From positions 2,604,001 through 2,668,000 of the forward strand of contig JAOVFP010000007.1 in NCBI GenBank assembly GCA_025738555.1: a stretch of DNA of 64,000 bases, given 5' to 3'. Made by a program: the position numbers and the translations under genes. Under the pieces are notes generated by a model that worked only from the letters and a program-made list of their open reading frames with translations, was not told the origin of the DNA and did no database searches. Position 1 is the first letter of the stretch, and each line of letters starts with the position of its first letter. Shown in pieces: positions 1 to 11,778 of this stretch. The stretch is from Cyathus striatus. Lineage: Eukaryota > Basidiomycota > Agaricomycetes > Agaricales > Nidulariaceae.

Positions 1-184
1 GTGAAAGTTATACTTATAATTAGCTAGGTGACAGCGACAGTGTGAATGTAACTACTAAAAATGGCGATAACGATGGGTATGACTTGATCTTTATCAAGAA
101 AATCTAGAACATTTATGGGTGCCTGATACAGATTCAGAAGATAGAGTTTGATTCGGTCGAAGACTACATCACACACTGGCCGCA

Positions 185-190
185 TATAAA
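185..190 (+). promoter_or_regulatory. TATA box of NLR-like gene 1
   Basis: TATAAA lies 52 bases before the ATG at 242. The paralogue at 43137 has TATAAAAA 49 bases before its own ATG. The roughly 240 bases upstream of both genes align, with shared blocks such as ACAGYGTGAAT, so the core promoter was duplicated together with the gene. Its role as a TATA box is inferred from position and conservation. Confidence 0.5.
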
Positions 191-241
191 GATAAGATGC
201 TCATCAATGCACATTGCAGTGCATTCCCCTTGTCTTTCAAC

Positions 242-2866
242 ATGTCTTCTGGAGTATTTCCAAATGCAAGTAACTTTGTGCAAAATCAACCTATTATGAT
301 AGATAAACCCAATTATTATGTCAATTCTCAGGTAAACCATATTTGAGAGTGTATTTGTGTATTGTCTTTCAAATATTTACTGCTCCAGGTCAACATAGCC
401 AATGATGGGCAACTATCTCCAATTCAACAAACACCTCCATGTACAAGCCAAATGTTTACAGGACAAGAACAATATCTCGAAGCCCTGAAGAAACATTTTA
501 AGCCTGAGATTTCAAATGATTTATCCAGAAAATATTTTCTTCTTTATGGAATGGGAGGAATTGGTAAAACACAAATCTGTCTAAAGTTTATAGATGACAC
601 AGAAGACTTGTAGGTTAATATTAATATACAATCAATGGAATATTAACTCTTGTACAGCTATATCTACACATTTTGGATTGATACCTCTTCAGAAGATACT
701 GTGTTACAGAGTCTTAGGGATATCTTCAAAACATATCTTGCAGTGCAGAGATTGGAATTTTCTCCAGCTGTGGTGCTCAATTGGATATCAATTCAAAAGT
801 GCAGATGGTTGATGATCTTTGATAATGCTGATGGTCACCCAAAAAATGTGGAGAACTTCCTACCACCTAAGAATAAGGGAAATATATTGATCACAAGCAG
901 AAATCATGAACTAAGAAAAATAACGACAGCTGATCACTCAATGGAGGTTACAGAAATGAGTGAAGATACTGCTGTATCTCTACTACTGAAAGTTTGTGGG
1001 CTCTCTAAACAATATGAAATATATGAAAATGTGGCCAAAGAAATAGTCTCAGAGCTTTATGGGCTTCCACTTGCTATTGATCATGCAGGAGCATATATAC
1101 AATCTGGTTGTGACATGACAGAATTTAAGAGTGTTTACAAGAAGCACAGAGCAAAGTTAATGAACAACAAAACATTTTGTGGTGCATCAAAGTATGACAA
1201 AACTGTTTATGGCACTTGGGAAATTTCATTTCAGAAAATAAAAGATATATCACAACACGTGACACAATATGACACAGCATGTGCAGCCAAATATGCACTT
1301 AATATTATAAACATCTGTGCCTTTCTTCACCATGAAAACATTCCTCAAATGATATTTCAAAGAGCAGCTGAAAACTACCATGTAACACTTGCTGAATATA
1401 CTGATGAAAGTGCATTTTCTTTCTTTCGGAATATGAGTAAAGATTTGTTGAATTTGGATGATAATGAAGATTGGAATTATTATTTATTCACTGAAGCAAT
1501 TGCAATGCTCTTATCATATTCATTAATAAAAAAACATGTTGGCACAAAATATTATAATCTACACCCAGTAATTCAGCATTGGTGTCAAGATAGACTATCA
1601 ATTACTGAAAAAAAAAAATGGATTTTTAATACTAGTGAAATATTAGCAATGTCAATAAGATATGAGAATACACTGGAGGAATATGCATATGATCACACAA
1701 TTATAGTTCATGTTATTAATATTCTCTCATGTGAAGAGGAATTATACAGCAACCAAGACTACATAGTTTTATGGAAGTTAGCAGCTGTATTAAACAAAAT
1801 TGGTATATATAAAATAGAAATGAATGTAAGAGAAAGAATAGTTAAAATAACAAAACAGATTTATACAGAAGAGCATCCTGTCACTCTTAAAAGTATTATC
1901 TATCTTGCATGTACATATGAGTCTCTTGGAAGATTAAAAGAAGCAGAGGAATTGGAAGTGCCAGCCTTAGAAATTATTACCAGAGTACTGGGCAAGGAGC
2001 ATCCTGACACTCTTTTCAGCATGGCCAGTCTTGCATGGACATATGGAACCCTTGGGAAATGGAAAGAGGCAGAGGAGTTGGAAGTGCCAGCCCTAGAAAT
2101 CAGGACCAGAGTACTGGGAAAGGAGCATCCTGACACCCTTTTGAGTATGGCCAATCTTGCATGTACATATTCAAACCTTGGAAAATGGAAAGAGGCAGAG
2201 GAATTGGAAGTTATAGCCTTAGAAATCAGAACCAGAGTACTGGGCAAGGAGCATCCTGACACCCTTGAAAGTATGGCCAATCTTGCACATACATACATAT
2301 ACTTTGGAAAATTGAAAGTAGCAGAGGAATTGAAAGAGGCAGTATTAGATATCAGAACCAGAGTACTGGGCAAAGAGCATCCTCACACCCTTCAGAGTAT
2401 TGCTAATCTTGCATTTATATACAGAAATCTTGGAAAATTGAGAGAGGCAGAGGAATTGGGAGTGGCAGCCCTGGATATCAGAACCAGAGTGCTGGGCAAG
2501 GAGCATCCTGACACCCTTTCAAGTATGGCCAATCTTGCAAGTACATACAGAGAGCTTGGAAAATTGAGAGAGGCAGAGGGATTGGAAGTGCCAGCCCTGG
2601 ACATCAGAACCAGAGTACTGGGCAAAGAGCATCCTCACACCCTTCAGAGTATTGCTAATCTTGCATTTATATACAGAAATCTTGGAAAATTGAGAGAGGC
2701 AGAGGAATTAGAAGTGGCAGTTCTAGACATCAGAACCAGAGTGCTGGGAAAGGAGCATCCTTCCACCCTTTCAAGTATGGCCAATCTTGCATGTACATAT
2801 ACAAACCTTGGAAAATGGAAAAAGGCAGAGGAATTGGAAGTGGCAGCCCTAGATGTCAGAACATAA
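242..2866 (+). CDS. NB-ARC/TPR NLR-like protein, gene 1 (intact)
   Basis: Model: join(242..331, 389..609, 658..2866), 839 aa, with introns of 57 and 48 nt. Both introns sit at the same places in the paralogue at 43137, which fixes the splice sites. A short N-terminus of about 50 residues carries no recognisable effector domain. The NB-ARC ATPase follows: P-loop GMGGIGKT at about 84-91, Walker B LMIFDNAD at about 155-162, GNILITSR at about 178-185, and GLPLA at about 239-243. From about residue 509 to the end are eight TPR units of 42 residues with the signature VLGKEHPxTLxSMANLA, of the kinesin-light-chain type. The last unit stops abruptly after LDVRT. In fungi this class is regarded as NLR-like (nonself recognition, programmed cell death), with TPRs as the sensing part. 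That role is inference here. No in-frame stop is present and the promoter is conserved, so I regard it as potentially functional. Confidence 0.85.
1871..2866 (+). repeat. 126-bp tandem repeat encoding eight TPR units
   Basis: Eight consecutive 126-bp units each encode one 42-residue TPR. Units 5 and 7 (EHPHTLQSIANLAF...) are nearly identical at the DNA level and are separated by a different unit, so a 252-bp step (two units) was probably copied recently by unequal exchange or conversion. The array ends inside a unit where AACATAA replaces the usual AACCAGAG. Confidence 0.85.
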
Positions 2867-3204
2867 CAATTCTTATTTGTTTCTCAACTGTAATATATAA
2901 TGTACATAGATCAGGGTTCAATATCAATTTAAAAGTTAAGTTCTGTTGGGTTCAAAGGCATGATGCAGGTGTGTAATAGACAGTGAGAAGCACCATGACT
3001 TTTGATTTACTTTGACAGTGTTATAATTTATAGATGTTATTGAGGTATAACTTCATTATAAATAGAGTTATTACATATGACCAAGAACTAACATACACTA
3101 GTAAGGAACATAAATTTTGTGTTATAAAATGCAATAACATTAATGTAACAGAGCCTTGAGAGGTACCTTGGTCTTATTCTAACATCTATAATTTAGTGTC
3201 TATA
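2867..3204. other. Intergenic stretch, AT-rich
   Basis: This is the 3' flank of NLR-like gene 1. I see no coding sequence, no RNA gene and no clear repeat. The stretch is AT-rich and almost free of CpG. Confidence 0.5.
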
Positions 3205-4186
3205 ATGAGTGGGGATGCCCAATGCCTATATGTCACGTGGCCCACAATTGTCACAGTGCGTCACACTGCTGTCACAAAACCTGAAGTCGGCCTGTTTTAC
3301 CACAATCTTTCATCAAATTGACACAATATTTTTACCATCATGTAGCTTAGAGCATGTAGAATACATATACATGCACATATAAACTATAAATCAACTATCT
3401 AAAGTGCAAGGCTCAAGCTAAGTACACTGTTTCTGCCATGAATATATAGCATTTTAATGTAAATATATATAATTATGGCTCAATAATATACTTATATACC
3501 ATAGAAACCAATCTCAAAGTATCCTGAGTGTATAGATCAAATGGGGTGATGAATGAAGAAGTGTGAAGCCATGTTGTCGAAGCATGGAATCTATTAAGTT
3601 CTTATTTGCACATGCTTGCTTTGGCCTTGGGGCACCTCACAGTAGGCCAGATACTAAACTGTATAGAACGCAACAACCACTGCATGGATTGATACGATAT
3701 ATAGAGCGTCTTTGCACTACTCATCGATGGCTACAACTCTCCTCATTTAGAAATTTTATTTACGAACCAGAATATGTAAAAGTAGCGATTTTATTGGATG
3801 AAATATGCCTTAAGGTGTCAAATTTAAAATTATAATTGCGGGTGTATGTTCTACTCAATGAGTAGTACAATTTTTCTCTATAACATAAGTTGATCCGATA
3901 ATTGTATGTTGAGATCTATTCAAAATGGTTTTCCCCTGCCAAAATTGCACAGAATATGAAACTATCTGAGTTTTCTGTTGTTATATTTATGTATACTTCA
4001 AAACAAAACATTTTATATATTGGACTAATCTATACAAACATAATACAAGTTATTTCATGATGGTAGATTACATATGGAAGGAGGAATGTCAAAATATATG
4101 TCTGGCTTCAAGTTTCAGGACTGTCACATGGTGTGACTATGTGTCATGGCATGGTGCCATAACCAAGGATTGGGCATACCCATAAT
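3205..4186. mobile_element. Non-autonomous inverted-repeat element, about 1 kb
   Basis: The two ends are imperfect inverted repeats of about 90-100 bp. The left end runs from about 3205 (GGGGATGCCCAATGCC) through a run of GTCAC motifs to CCTGAAGTCGG near 3290. The right end, read in reverse from about 4186 to 4100, gives GGTATGCCCAATCC, the same GTCAC-type motifs and CCTGAAACTTGAAGCC. No transposase is recognisable inside. I could not define a convincing target duplication, so the superfamily is unassigned and the exact ends are approximate. Confidence 0.5.
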
Positions 4187-5359
4187 GAGTAGCACAGAAC
4201 TTAGGTCTACACAAAACTGAGTGACAGTGGTGAGATAGTGATATGTCTAGTAAAATTGTGAGGCCCCTTGTAAAGGATAATTGGGTTTTTTTGCAGCAAA
4301 CTAACTTAATATTCAGAAACAGAGGTCCAACAAACATTAAAACTCCACTCAAGGAGATTTTCCCATGACATTTTGTGGGGTCAATTTTATTTGGAAAAAA
4401 ATGAAATGTTCACACCCCTTTAAGCACCATTAACCCAACATTAGGTTGTTTCATATATTGTATTAAATTTCTATAATGAAAGAAGACATTACTGTAGTAT
4501 CAGTAACAATATAAGAGCAGATTTGTATTGAAACCAAGTTGAAACTGTGTTTTTTGAATGCCACATGATTATTGTGAAATTATGTGATGTCACAAATTAA
4601 TACCAAGTGGTCACATGATATAAACAGGCTGAAGCTTAAGCTACTAGGGGGGTGGGGCCAAATGTGACACATTACATGTAAGATTTACACATGTACATTC
4701 TTTCTACACATACACATAAAACTAAACACCTACACATTGCAAATTTGATGTGCACATAACTTACAGTGATCATTCTTATTGATTTGTAATAACAGAAGTA
4801 AATAATAAATACAATATCTGAATTGTAGATAATAATGGCCAATTATTGTGTAATGGAAAAACATAAGAAGAAATTTTTAATTCAAGTTTTTTTTCTATTA
4901 TGGCTCTCACAGTGTCCTCATAGCAACAAGGTTTCAAATAATGTTCTAAATGAGTTTTGCAGCTCTATATGTTGGCTCAATGTTCAACATTGAGCACAAG
5001 CAGTCACAGCTGTGAGAAGTTCCTTTCCATACATCCTCTATCAGTTTTATCCCAACTAGATATATAACCAGCTTGTAATGTAGGGACTAACACAGATAAG
5101 CCAAATACCAGGTATGACCTGTACCTGGCTTATTTTTATGGGTTTGGGTCAGACCTGATCTGTACAGGCCAGGACCTACAGTGCCATGGATGAAAATAGA
5201 ATTTTTAATCTCAGCTGATTTGGAGCAGTGCTATTAATAAAAATAGAACCATTTTATTTAGTAATCATATCAATTTCCATGTGACTGACAGTTGGCTATG
5301 CAACCCTGAGATCTGCTGGCTCTCTTTCTTCATCCCCACTCCCTTCCCACCTTTGCACT
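4187..5359. other. Noncoding stretch, AT-rich
   Basis: No credible gene is visible. The sequence is CpG-poor and AT-rich, with short simple-sequence runs. Its only marked neighbour is the hAT relic starting at 5360. Confidence 0.4.
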
Positions 5360-6095
5360 ATGCCTAGGTGCAAGTAGAATTACTCTGCTGGTGTACCAGC
5401 TACAAAGGAGACATCTAATACTTGATAATGCTCCAGCAGTTCATACTAGAACAACTATATTCCATACACCAAGTCCAGAAGTAGTGAATGGTGTTATCAC
5501 TGCACCAGTTATTGTATCACCAATCAAAGTCTGTAAAAGAGCCAAAGATGTCAAGATTAAGGATATGGAGAATCATGAAGTGTGGCATTTGTCAGATGAG
5601 GAGATTTTTGGTGTGTTATTATTATTTTAAATTATGAACAAGATGTCTCAAAATTTATTTAGAAACAGCATGTACATCTTGGTGAGCCAATGTTTATAAC
5701 CATTATAATGTGTTTGTTAAATGTAACACCACATCTGATGGTCAACAAGACAATATGAAGTTCATCTTCAGATCCAAAACTCATCCAGGTAAAAAAAATC
5801 ATCCAGATGTGACACATGCACAAATGTAATCACATGATGGTACAAGTAACTTAAAGAGAGGTCAAGAAGCCTGCTTTGCTCACTTTGGTAAACCATCAGC
5901 TGGGACCTCCCCTCCATCTGAAGGAGTATCTGCTATACAGTATTCTGAGGCTGCCTATTGTGTGCTCATTGCTATATAATGTGCCAAGAATTATCACCCA
6001 TTTAATTCTGTTCTGCATGAAGAGTATCAGATGGAAGTTGAAATGCTTTTGCCAGGGACCAAAATTACACACCCAGTTACTGTTAGCTGTGATGT
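5360..6095 (+). pseudogene. hAT transposase N-terminal relic A
   Basis: A broken coding stretch resembling the start of agaricomycete hAT transposases. First comes an acidic segment ending NHEVWHLSDEEIFG, the likely end of exon 1. After an intron-like gap, about 5705-5800 encodes NVFVKCNTTSDGQQDN and FRSKTHPG, typical of the BED-type zinc-finger region. About 5826-6090 encodes DGTSNLKRG, then YHPFNSVLHEEYQMEVEMLL and PGTKITHPVTVS, the segment before the catalytic core. Several frameshifts and stops interrupt it. The catalytic and dimerisation regions are absent. It is parallel to relic B just downstream. Confidence 0.6.
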
Positions 6096-6392
6096 CTGAG
6101 CACTCTATATTAGAGCTGGTCACAGATAGCCAGTATTCAAATATCTGCAGATATTATGTGATTTCAGTTTCTTCAGATCAGATAAAGATAATTTCCCACA
6201 GATATTCAGTTAATCTGGCCTATCTGTCTATGTTTGAAACATTATTGAAGCTCTGACTTAAATTCATTCAGGATCACCTTGATAATGCCTGTGCTGTTGA
6301 AATAGAGTAGTCCCTTCCCCTTCTAGCCCCCCCCCCCCCCCAGAAATAGTTGAATATCATTCATCCTATTGCTTATATTGTTTTCTTCTATA

Positions 6393-7170
6393 ATGCCACC
6401 AAGAGGGCATAAGTGTGGAACATGAAGTAGAGGTGCCTCAAGAGGATTCAAAGCACCTACCCTAGCAGCCAGCAATCACAGTACACCATTACCAAGCAGG
6501 CCTATCACTCCTGAGAGGTCTCACAATCCATCTCCTACACAACCTCCTCCACCACACACACCAGATGCATCAGACAGTGAAACTGAATATATTCCACCAT
6601 TCTATCTAGTGATGCTGTCTCCTGTAAAACAGAAACAATGTGCTGCTAGTGCATCTGTAAAAGATATATTGGAAATAGAAGTGTGGGATATGGATGATGA
6701 GGAGATAATAGGTATGCTTTAATATATTTTATATATATATGTTGTAGAACTTAATATAAATGCAGAAGCAACATTTTCAAAACTGATATTGCCAGCATAT
6801 AAACACTAATATATCACTAATATGTGTTATCAAAAATGGATAGTGAACAAGAATAGTATTCCTCTTTGACTGTAAAGTCAATCCCACTAATCATGCACAA
6901 AAGAGATGTGGATGTATTAATACTGCTGTTGGCACTGGAAATTTAAGTTCCAGGATGAAGGATTGTGATAAATAAATCAAGGAAGCATCTGCTCAATCAT
7001 CTGGGCCAACAATTCCCTACTCTCCAATGAATCACCAAATACTTCTAGCACTTCAGTGTGCTGATAGCATGTGACTATTTAATATGGTAAATAACAAGTT
7101 CTTTCAAATGCAAGTAGAAATGCTACACCTTGGAACACAGCTTCCATCTCATACTACCATTCAGAAAGAC
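6393..7170 (+). pseudogene. hAT transposase N-terminal relic B
   Basis: A second copy of the same hAT N-terminus. The ATG at 6393 starts a proline/serine-rich exon with an early TGA at about codon 11. It ends with the acidic block EVWDMDDEEIIG before a GTATG donor. About 6845-6975 encodes FLFDCKVNPTNHAQKR and GTGNLSSRMKDCDK (BED finger region), and about 6985-7170 encodes FQMQVEMLHLGTQLPSHTT, ending where the catalytic domain should begin. Stops fall where conserved Arg or Gln is expected. It is not functional. With relic A it suggests two truncated insertions or one tandem duplication. Confidence 0.6.
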
Positions 7171-8324
7171 ACTATTAGTCTTTTTCAACATTAGTACTGA
7201 TGAGTATTATTATATTTCTTACTGCAATTGCAGTAAAAGTGATTGGAGATCTGCAACTGCAGAAATGAAATAGCTTTATAGTACTGCAGTCCATTATTGT
7301 AAAGAATGCTTTATCTGTCTGCCATGTTTGCTTCATGTTGAACATATTGCTTCATTCAATTGCAATGTTCACTTTAAGAATACTTCATCTTGTTGCAGTG
7401 GTTGCTTCATATTTAAACATTTGCTTCATTCAATTGTAGTGGTTGCTTCATATTGCTTCATTTTTTGTAATCCATTGTTTATTGTCATTTGTGACAGGCC
7501 ATATGTCACAACATTGCAATGTCTACATGTAATGTATTATGGTTCAAGTTGCAAACTTGCACTGCCAATAGGAGGGTGAGAGCGGTTTTGTGGGCCATGA
7601 AATTGTATATCAATTTCACAGGTGGTTGATGCCAGCACTTGAGACTCTAGACATGGTATGTAGTTGTCTATTGCCAATTCATGTCTGAGTTCTCTCTAAC
7701 TCAATTGTCTGCTGGCTCTCAATTATGTCTAGGGCTAGGCTCTTTTTGTGGGAGCACTCTGGCCATGGTTCAATGGAAGGAAACAGGGATTGAAGCTATG
7801 TGTCCCTTGTTCTTCCCACACCAGGTGTGCTTCACCAACCTCAATTAGTTTCACACTAACAGTTGCTCCTCCTCTCGCACCAGTGCTTCTTAGTACTATA
7901 GTAGTTCCTGTTTTGAGTCTTTGCATTACCCACCCATCCCGTACCACAGTACTTAGACATATCTTCTCAGTTTCAGTTCCTTTCTCTCACTTACAACTAT
8001 ATTTTACTTTGATTCTGTCTCATGTCCATCTAGTTTCCATTTCACTTTCACACTTACATCCCTTTCTTTTGGCATCTGCTCTCTAGTTATGTGTGCAATG
8101 TGATCATTTCCTGTGGTGTCAAGGTGTACCATGTCATCAGGTGACACCTCCCCACATGCTGCTCCTATTCCTTCGTTATGCGAGAGACCTCAATTGGGGT
8201 ATGAAAAGTGTTTGTAAGCACTATTTAAGGTTTTTATAACTGTCAGTTGTGATGGTAGCCTCAGGACTACCCCACATCATAGTATGGGAGCTAGGAGGGT
8301 AATCATACTCTATATGTTAACCTG
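7171..8324. other. Noncoding stretch with TTGCTTCAT repeats
   Basis: About 7322-7460 holds five copies of TTGCTTCA, often followed by TTCAATTG, in an irregular tandem of roughly 60-70 bp. Open frames at 7735-8086 exist on both strands but resemble no family I know and are probably chance frames in transposon leader DNA. Nothing else was recognised. Confidence 0.4.
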
Positions 8325-8534
8325 TGTAGAGGTTCATATGATCATAATAGGCAATGTTTGGCATTGCCATGTTTGAACATATTGATACTACTTTACATAT
8401 CTTATTATAAATACTGTATTCCTGCATATTTGTACTTTAGTTCTTACTCTTGCACCCTGTCATAGACAGAATAAATCTGGTCTGAAGTATGTTGTGTGTA
8501 CCATAAGACTCCATAGAGGATAAATACCTCTACA
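8325..8534 (+). repeat. Putative 210-bp LTR
   Basis: The stretch begins TGTAGAGG and ends CCTCTACA, a perfect 8-bp terminal inverted repeat of the TG...CA kind expected for an LTR. Inside are TATAAATA at about 8405 and AATAAA at about 8470, in promoter-to-polyadenylation order. A gag-like pseudogene begins about 190 bp downstream. No second copy is visible in the window, so this may be the 5' LTR of a truncated element. Confidence 0.5.
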
Positions 8535-8727
8535 CTTTTTTACTTCACCTTTATTTCTGTCTACTCACTCATCTCCCACCATTGGCTGTGATCTACCCTG
8601 ATCGCTTATCACTGCAAGAGCCTATTACCATCACCATCATCAGATGTTTATGGCACTCCTGATGGGTAAAGGCAAAGCCTCTTGATCTGTTAATCCCCCT
8701 CCTTAACCACCATCTCCTCCTCCTCAG

Positions 8728-10500
8728 GTGAACCCTCTGGGATCACCATCCTCACCTCTCACCCCACTAGAGTCCCCGGCTAAGTCCCATGTGACTATAG
8801 AGGGTGACAAAACAGGATCTGGCTCTGGCTCTGGCTCTAGCTCTGGCTCTGGCTCCGGTTCTGGCTCTGGGATTGTTGAAGTGGTCAAAGGTGCCAGTGT
8901 GATAGCTGATCATGGCATCATCCAGTCTGCTGGCACTTTGTCCACTGTAAGAACTGATATGGCTGTTGACCCTCATATCAACATGCCCAAGGAAGCTCCT
9001 ACTGGACAATTGGATGAAGACAAGCAATAATGAGAATACATCAAGCAGGCTCTTACTGATCCTGCGATTGCTCAATTACAAGTGGACCATAATAATCCTA
9101 TGGTCGATGTGGACAATATTTCTCTTGAACAACAATTGGAAGCCCTGTATGCTGTAAATCCTGACATTACTTGTACTCGTATGAATGAATTATATAATAA
9201 AGCTGTTATGAAACTATGAAAGGTGCCTGCTGCACCTGGCTTGGTAGAAGAAGACAGTCCTGAAATCATGAAAGCTACTATGATACTTATGAAAATTTTA
9301 ATGCATATATATTGCTCCACTAGGAGGAAAGCATATAGGGAAGATCCTCATTGATCTTCAACTCCTATGTCAACTGTCACTATTGATCCATTGGATCCCT
9401 TATTCCCTTGGAATGAACAAAGACCTGTACTACAAGAAGCCAATAAGACTAATGTAAATGATCAAAACAATGATTCCTTGCCTTCTAATGCTCATTCTCA
9501 TATTGCTTCAAATGGTTGTATTGGTCGAGCTCTATTATGGGATGATCATGTGGCATTACAATGTATGCATGTCAGAGATCTATCTCAACACCAGTTTATG
9601 GAAATCAAAGACCAATTGGTGGCCTTTGATAATGGTTGTCCAGTAGAACTGGATCCCTACAAACAGATTCCCATTGAATACTGGGACCCTAATCAAGACC
9701 CTGGGGAACTAGGGCCTCCACTTGTTAATTATGCTACTTGACCTTCCCTGTCTCCATCACCATCTATCTCTGTCACTCTACAACCAAAAACATCTACACC
9801 ATCTAGCAGAGTACCATCTGTACAACTTGTAAATAACAAGCATGATAGTACTCCATTGGCACCCCAATATCATGAAATGACTCATGAGGCTTCTCCTACC
9901 TTGAATCAGGAACAATTGATTCAGGAGATGCAGCATCTTCATAAGGAAGAAATGCACATGCAGATCCTCACCATGATACAAAGCTATCTGGCAGAGCATC
10001 TAAAGCTACCTGATGGGTGTCGTCCCATCCACACCGAGTCCAAAACTATCAGACGATTTTCGGGCACAAGCTCACTGTTCAGTGAAATGGATAAGTGGCT
10101 AGTAGACTTATGTTCATACATGAGTCTCCTTACCTTAGGAGATCTGGAAAGAGAACAGGAACATATTCTCATGCTCAGAGAATACCTCAAAGGACCCACT
10201 TTGATTTGGTTTCATAATGAGGTTCTTAACCCATTTTCTGCAAAGGAAAAATTGTCCTTCAAAGAGATCATGACCAAGTTATATGATCAATTTGTTCATA
10301 ATAATATGGATGATGCTCGCATTGCAGGGTTCTATGCTATATGATATGGAAAGCCAGACAACCACACTCGACTACATCAAAGTATTTGAGCTCCAGCCTT
10401 TGGCTTTGCAGCAATCCACTTAGATACTCACTTAGATGCCTTCTGTTTGGGCAGGATTTTGGTTAAAGACTTAATTGAATCCAATCTATTTGAGTACTAA
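8728..10500 (+). pseudogene. Ty3/gypsy-type Gag relic
   Basis: One reading frame can be followed from 8728 to 10344, broken by TAA at 9028 and TGA at 9031, 9217, 9352, 9739 and 10342. A +1 shift near 10340 then continues with LYDMESQTTTLDYIKVFEL until about 10430. The N-terminus has a Gly-Ser repeat (about residues 30-50). The C-terminal part (IRRFSGTSSLFSEMDKWL, LREYLKGPTLIWFHNEV, FKEIMTKLYDQF) is the capsid-like retrotransposon Gag domain seen in fungal Ty3 elements. The TGA codons are consistent with former CGA. Protease, reverse transcriptase and integrase are not present downstream, so this is a truncated element behind the LTR at 8325. Confidence 0.7.
8815..8874 (+). repeat. GGCTCT hexanucleotide microsatellite
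   Basis: About nine imperfect GGCTCT units encode the Gly-Ser repeat of the gag relic. The opposite strand reads as Arg-Ala repeats, which is a shadow frame. Confidence 0.85.
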
Positions 10501-11036
10501 TGTAAGACATAAGAATTAGAATATGAAACGATAGCATAGATATTTCATCATAGTCATATGTTTATAATTCCATTTTACAGTGTAAGAACATAATTAAAGG
10601 CCTGTGTCAATACTAATAGGCATAAAGTAGTAATCTATGCCATACTACCAAGTGGTTTGATGCATATTGGTAGTGCAGAGTAATTAAAATTATAAAATAT
10701 ACAGTTCATGCTTGTTTTTATGCTTGTAATTTTACCATATACACAGGGTTAGCAAATTTAATTTTTTATGCTCAATTGCTAATAGCTTTCATGCCTCAAT
10801 GTTTGTGAGTATAAAAGTGAGTGTGGAAATGCTGTATATACGGGTCCATAACTGTCTCGTAAGGGCTGCAAAGCAAATTTGATATGGTATGATTATGGTA
10901 TGGTTAACACCCATATAGTACCTGTACTATTACGGATGTTTTATGGTCTGGTATGGCATATGGTATATTCAAATGAAATATTTTATTATCTTCAACAGCA
11001 ATGAGATTTAGCATGTGAGCACACTGATTTTGAGAT
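10501..11036. other. Noncoding; orphan hAT-like end at about 10862
   Basis: About 10862-10975 starts GGGCTGCAAAGC and continues with repeated TATGGTATG/GGTATGG motifs. This resembles the terminus of the small hAT element at 51085 (GGGCTGCACACC plus TATGGTACAG repeats). No matching right end or target duplication was found, so it is an orphan end. The rest is AT-rich with no gene. Confidence 0.35.
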
Positions 11037-11778
11037 AAGATATCATTCTACACATGCATTTTCATCAAAAGCATGTCACGTTATTTCAAAAGATAACACT
11101 ATCAAATCTAGCCATCATGCATCAATGCATTATTCATGTTCACTCTTCCTCTCTCACTCACCCTCTCCCACTGGTTCCCTCCAACACCAACACTTCCACA
11201 TCACCATGAATGCCACAATTACACATCAGGAACTCAAGACTGTCAGTATTGCACATTACCAAGAGCTACTGAATGTGCAATTAGCTTTACCAGAGGCCAC
11301 ATCATTGCCTCAAGTCCCTCTCCCCAAGTTTTATTCAATGAAAATTTCTTCTAATTCATTGCTACAGTTTTTTTTTCATACTTTACCATATTCTCTTCGA
11401 AATATACGATCTCAAACACCAATTATCCCTGCCATTTTGACCACCCCTCATTAAGTAACTTCTTTATTCTGATTTTCTATAAAACCTATGTATCTACACT
11501 TCCCCAACTCAGTGAATTTCTCCCCACTATCTGTGAAGTTCTAAGTCTTTTTTGGGTCTTTGTTGATCTCTACATGTTTCTCTCATGTTCTACCATTCTG
11601 TTTTCGAAGATTTACCAAGTCTTTGTGTTTTGAACTTCACTTTGAAGTTTTATTCCATGTTACATTCTCAACTTCATATTACAGTTGCTAATCACCCCCT
11701 TCAATCACCTTAGGACTCCTCAGTTGAACAGATATTCAATGACTCCCATTTTACATTCTTTATTTAGGCCCTAACATG
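11037..11778 (+). repeat. Diverged copy of the 520-bp LTR-like repeat
   Basis: This aligns, in reverse orientation, with the direct repeats at 60673-61192 and 61825-62344. Shared blocks include CTGTCAGTATTGCAC, CATTACCAAGA and the terminal TTTATTTAGGCCCTAACA. It is longer because about 170 bp are inserted or duplicated between about 11545 and 11690. It is strongly CpG-depleted compared with the two copies at the right end, so it is probably the oldest. The small open frames here are fragments of this repeat. Confidence 0.65.

Noticed and set aside
1900..2625. Long minus-strand open frames in the TPR array
   Set aside because: They are antisense shadows of the 126-bp coding repeat.
8767..9075. 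Arg-Ala repeat protein on the minus strand
   Set aside because: It is the antisense reading of the GGCTCT microsatellite in the gag relic.
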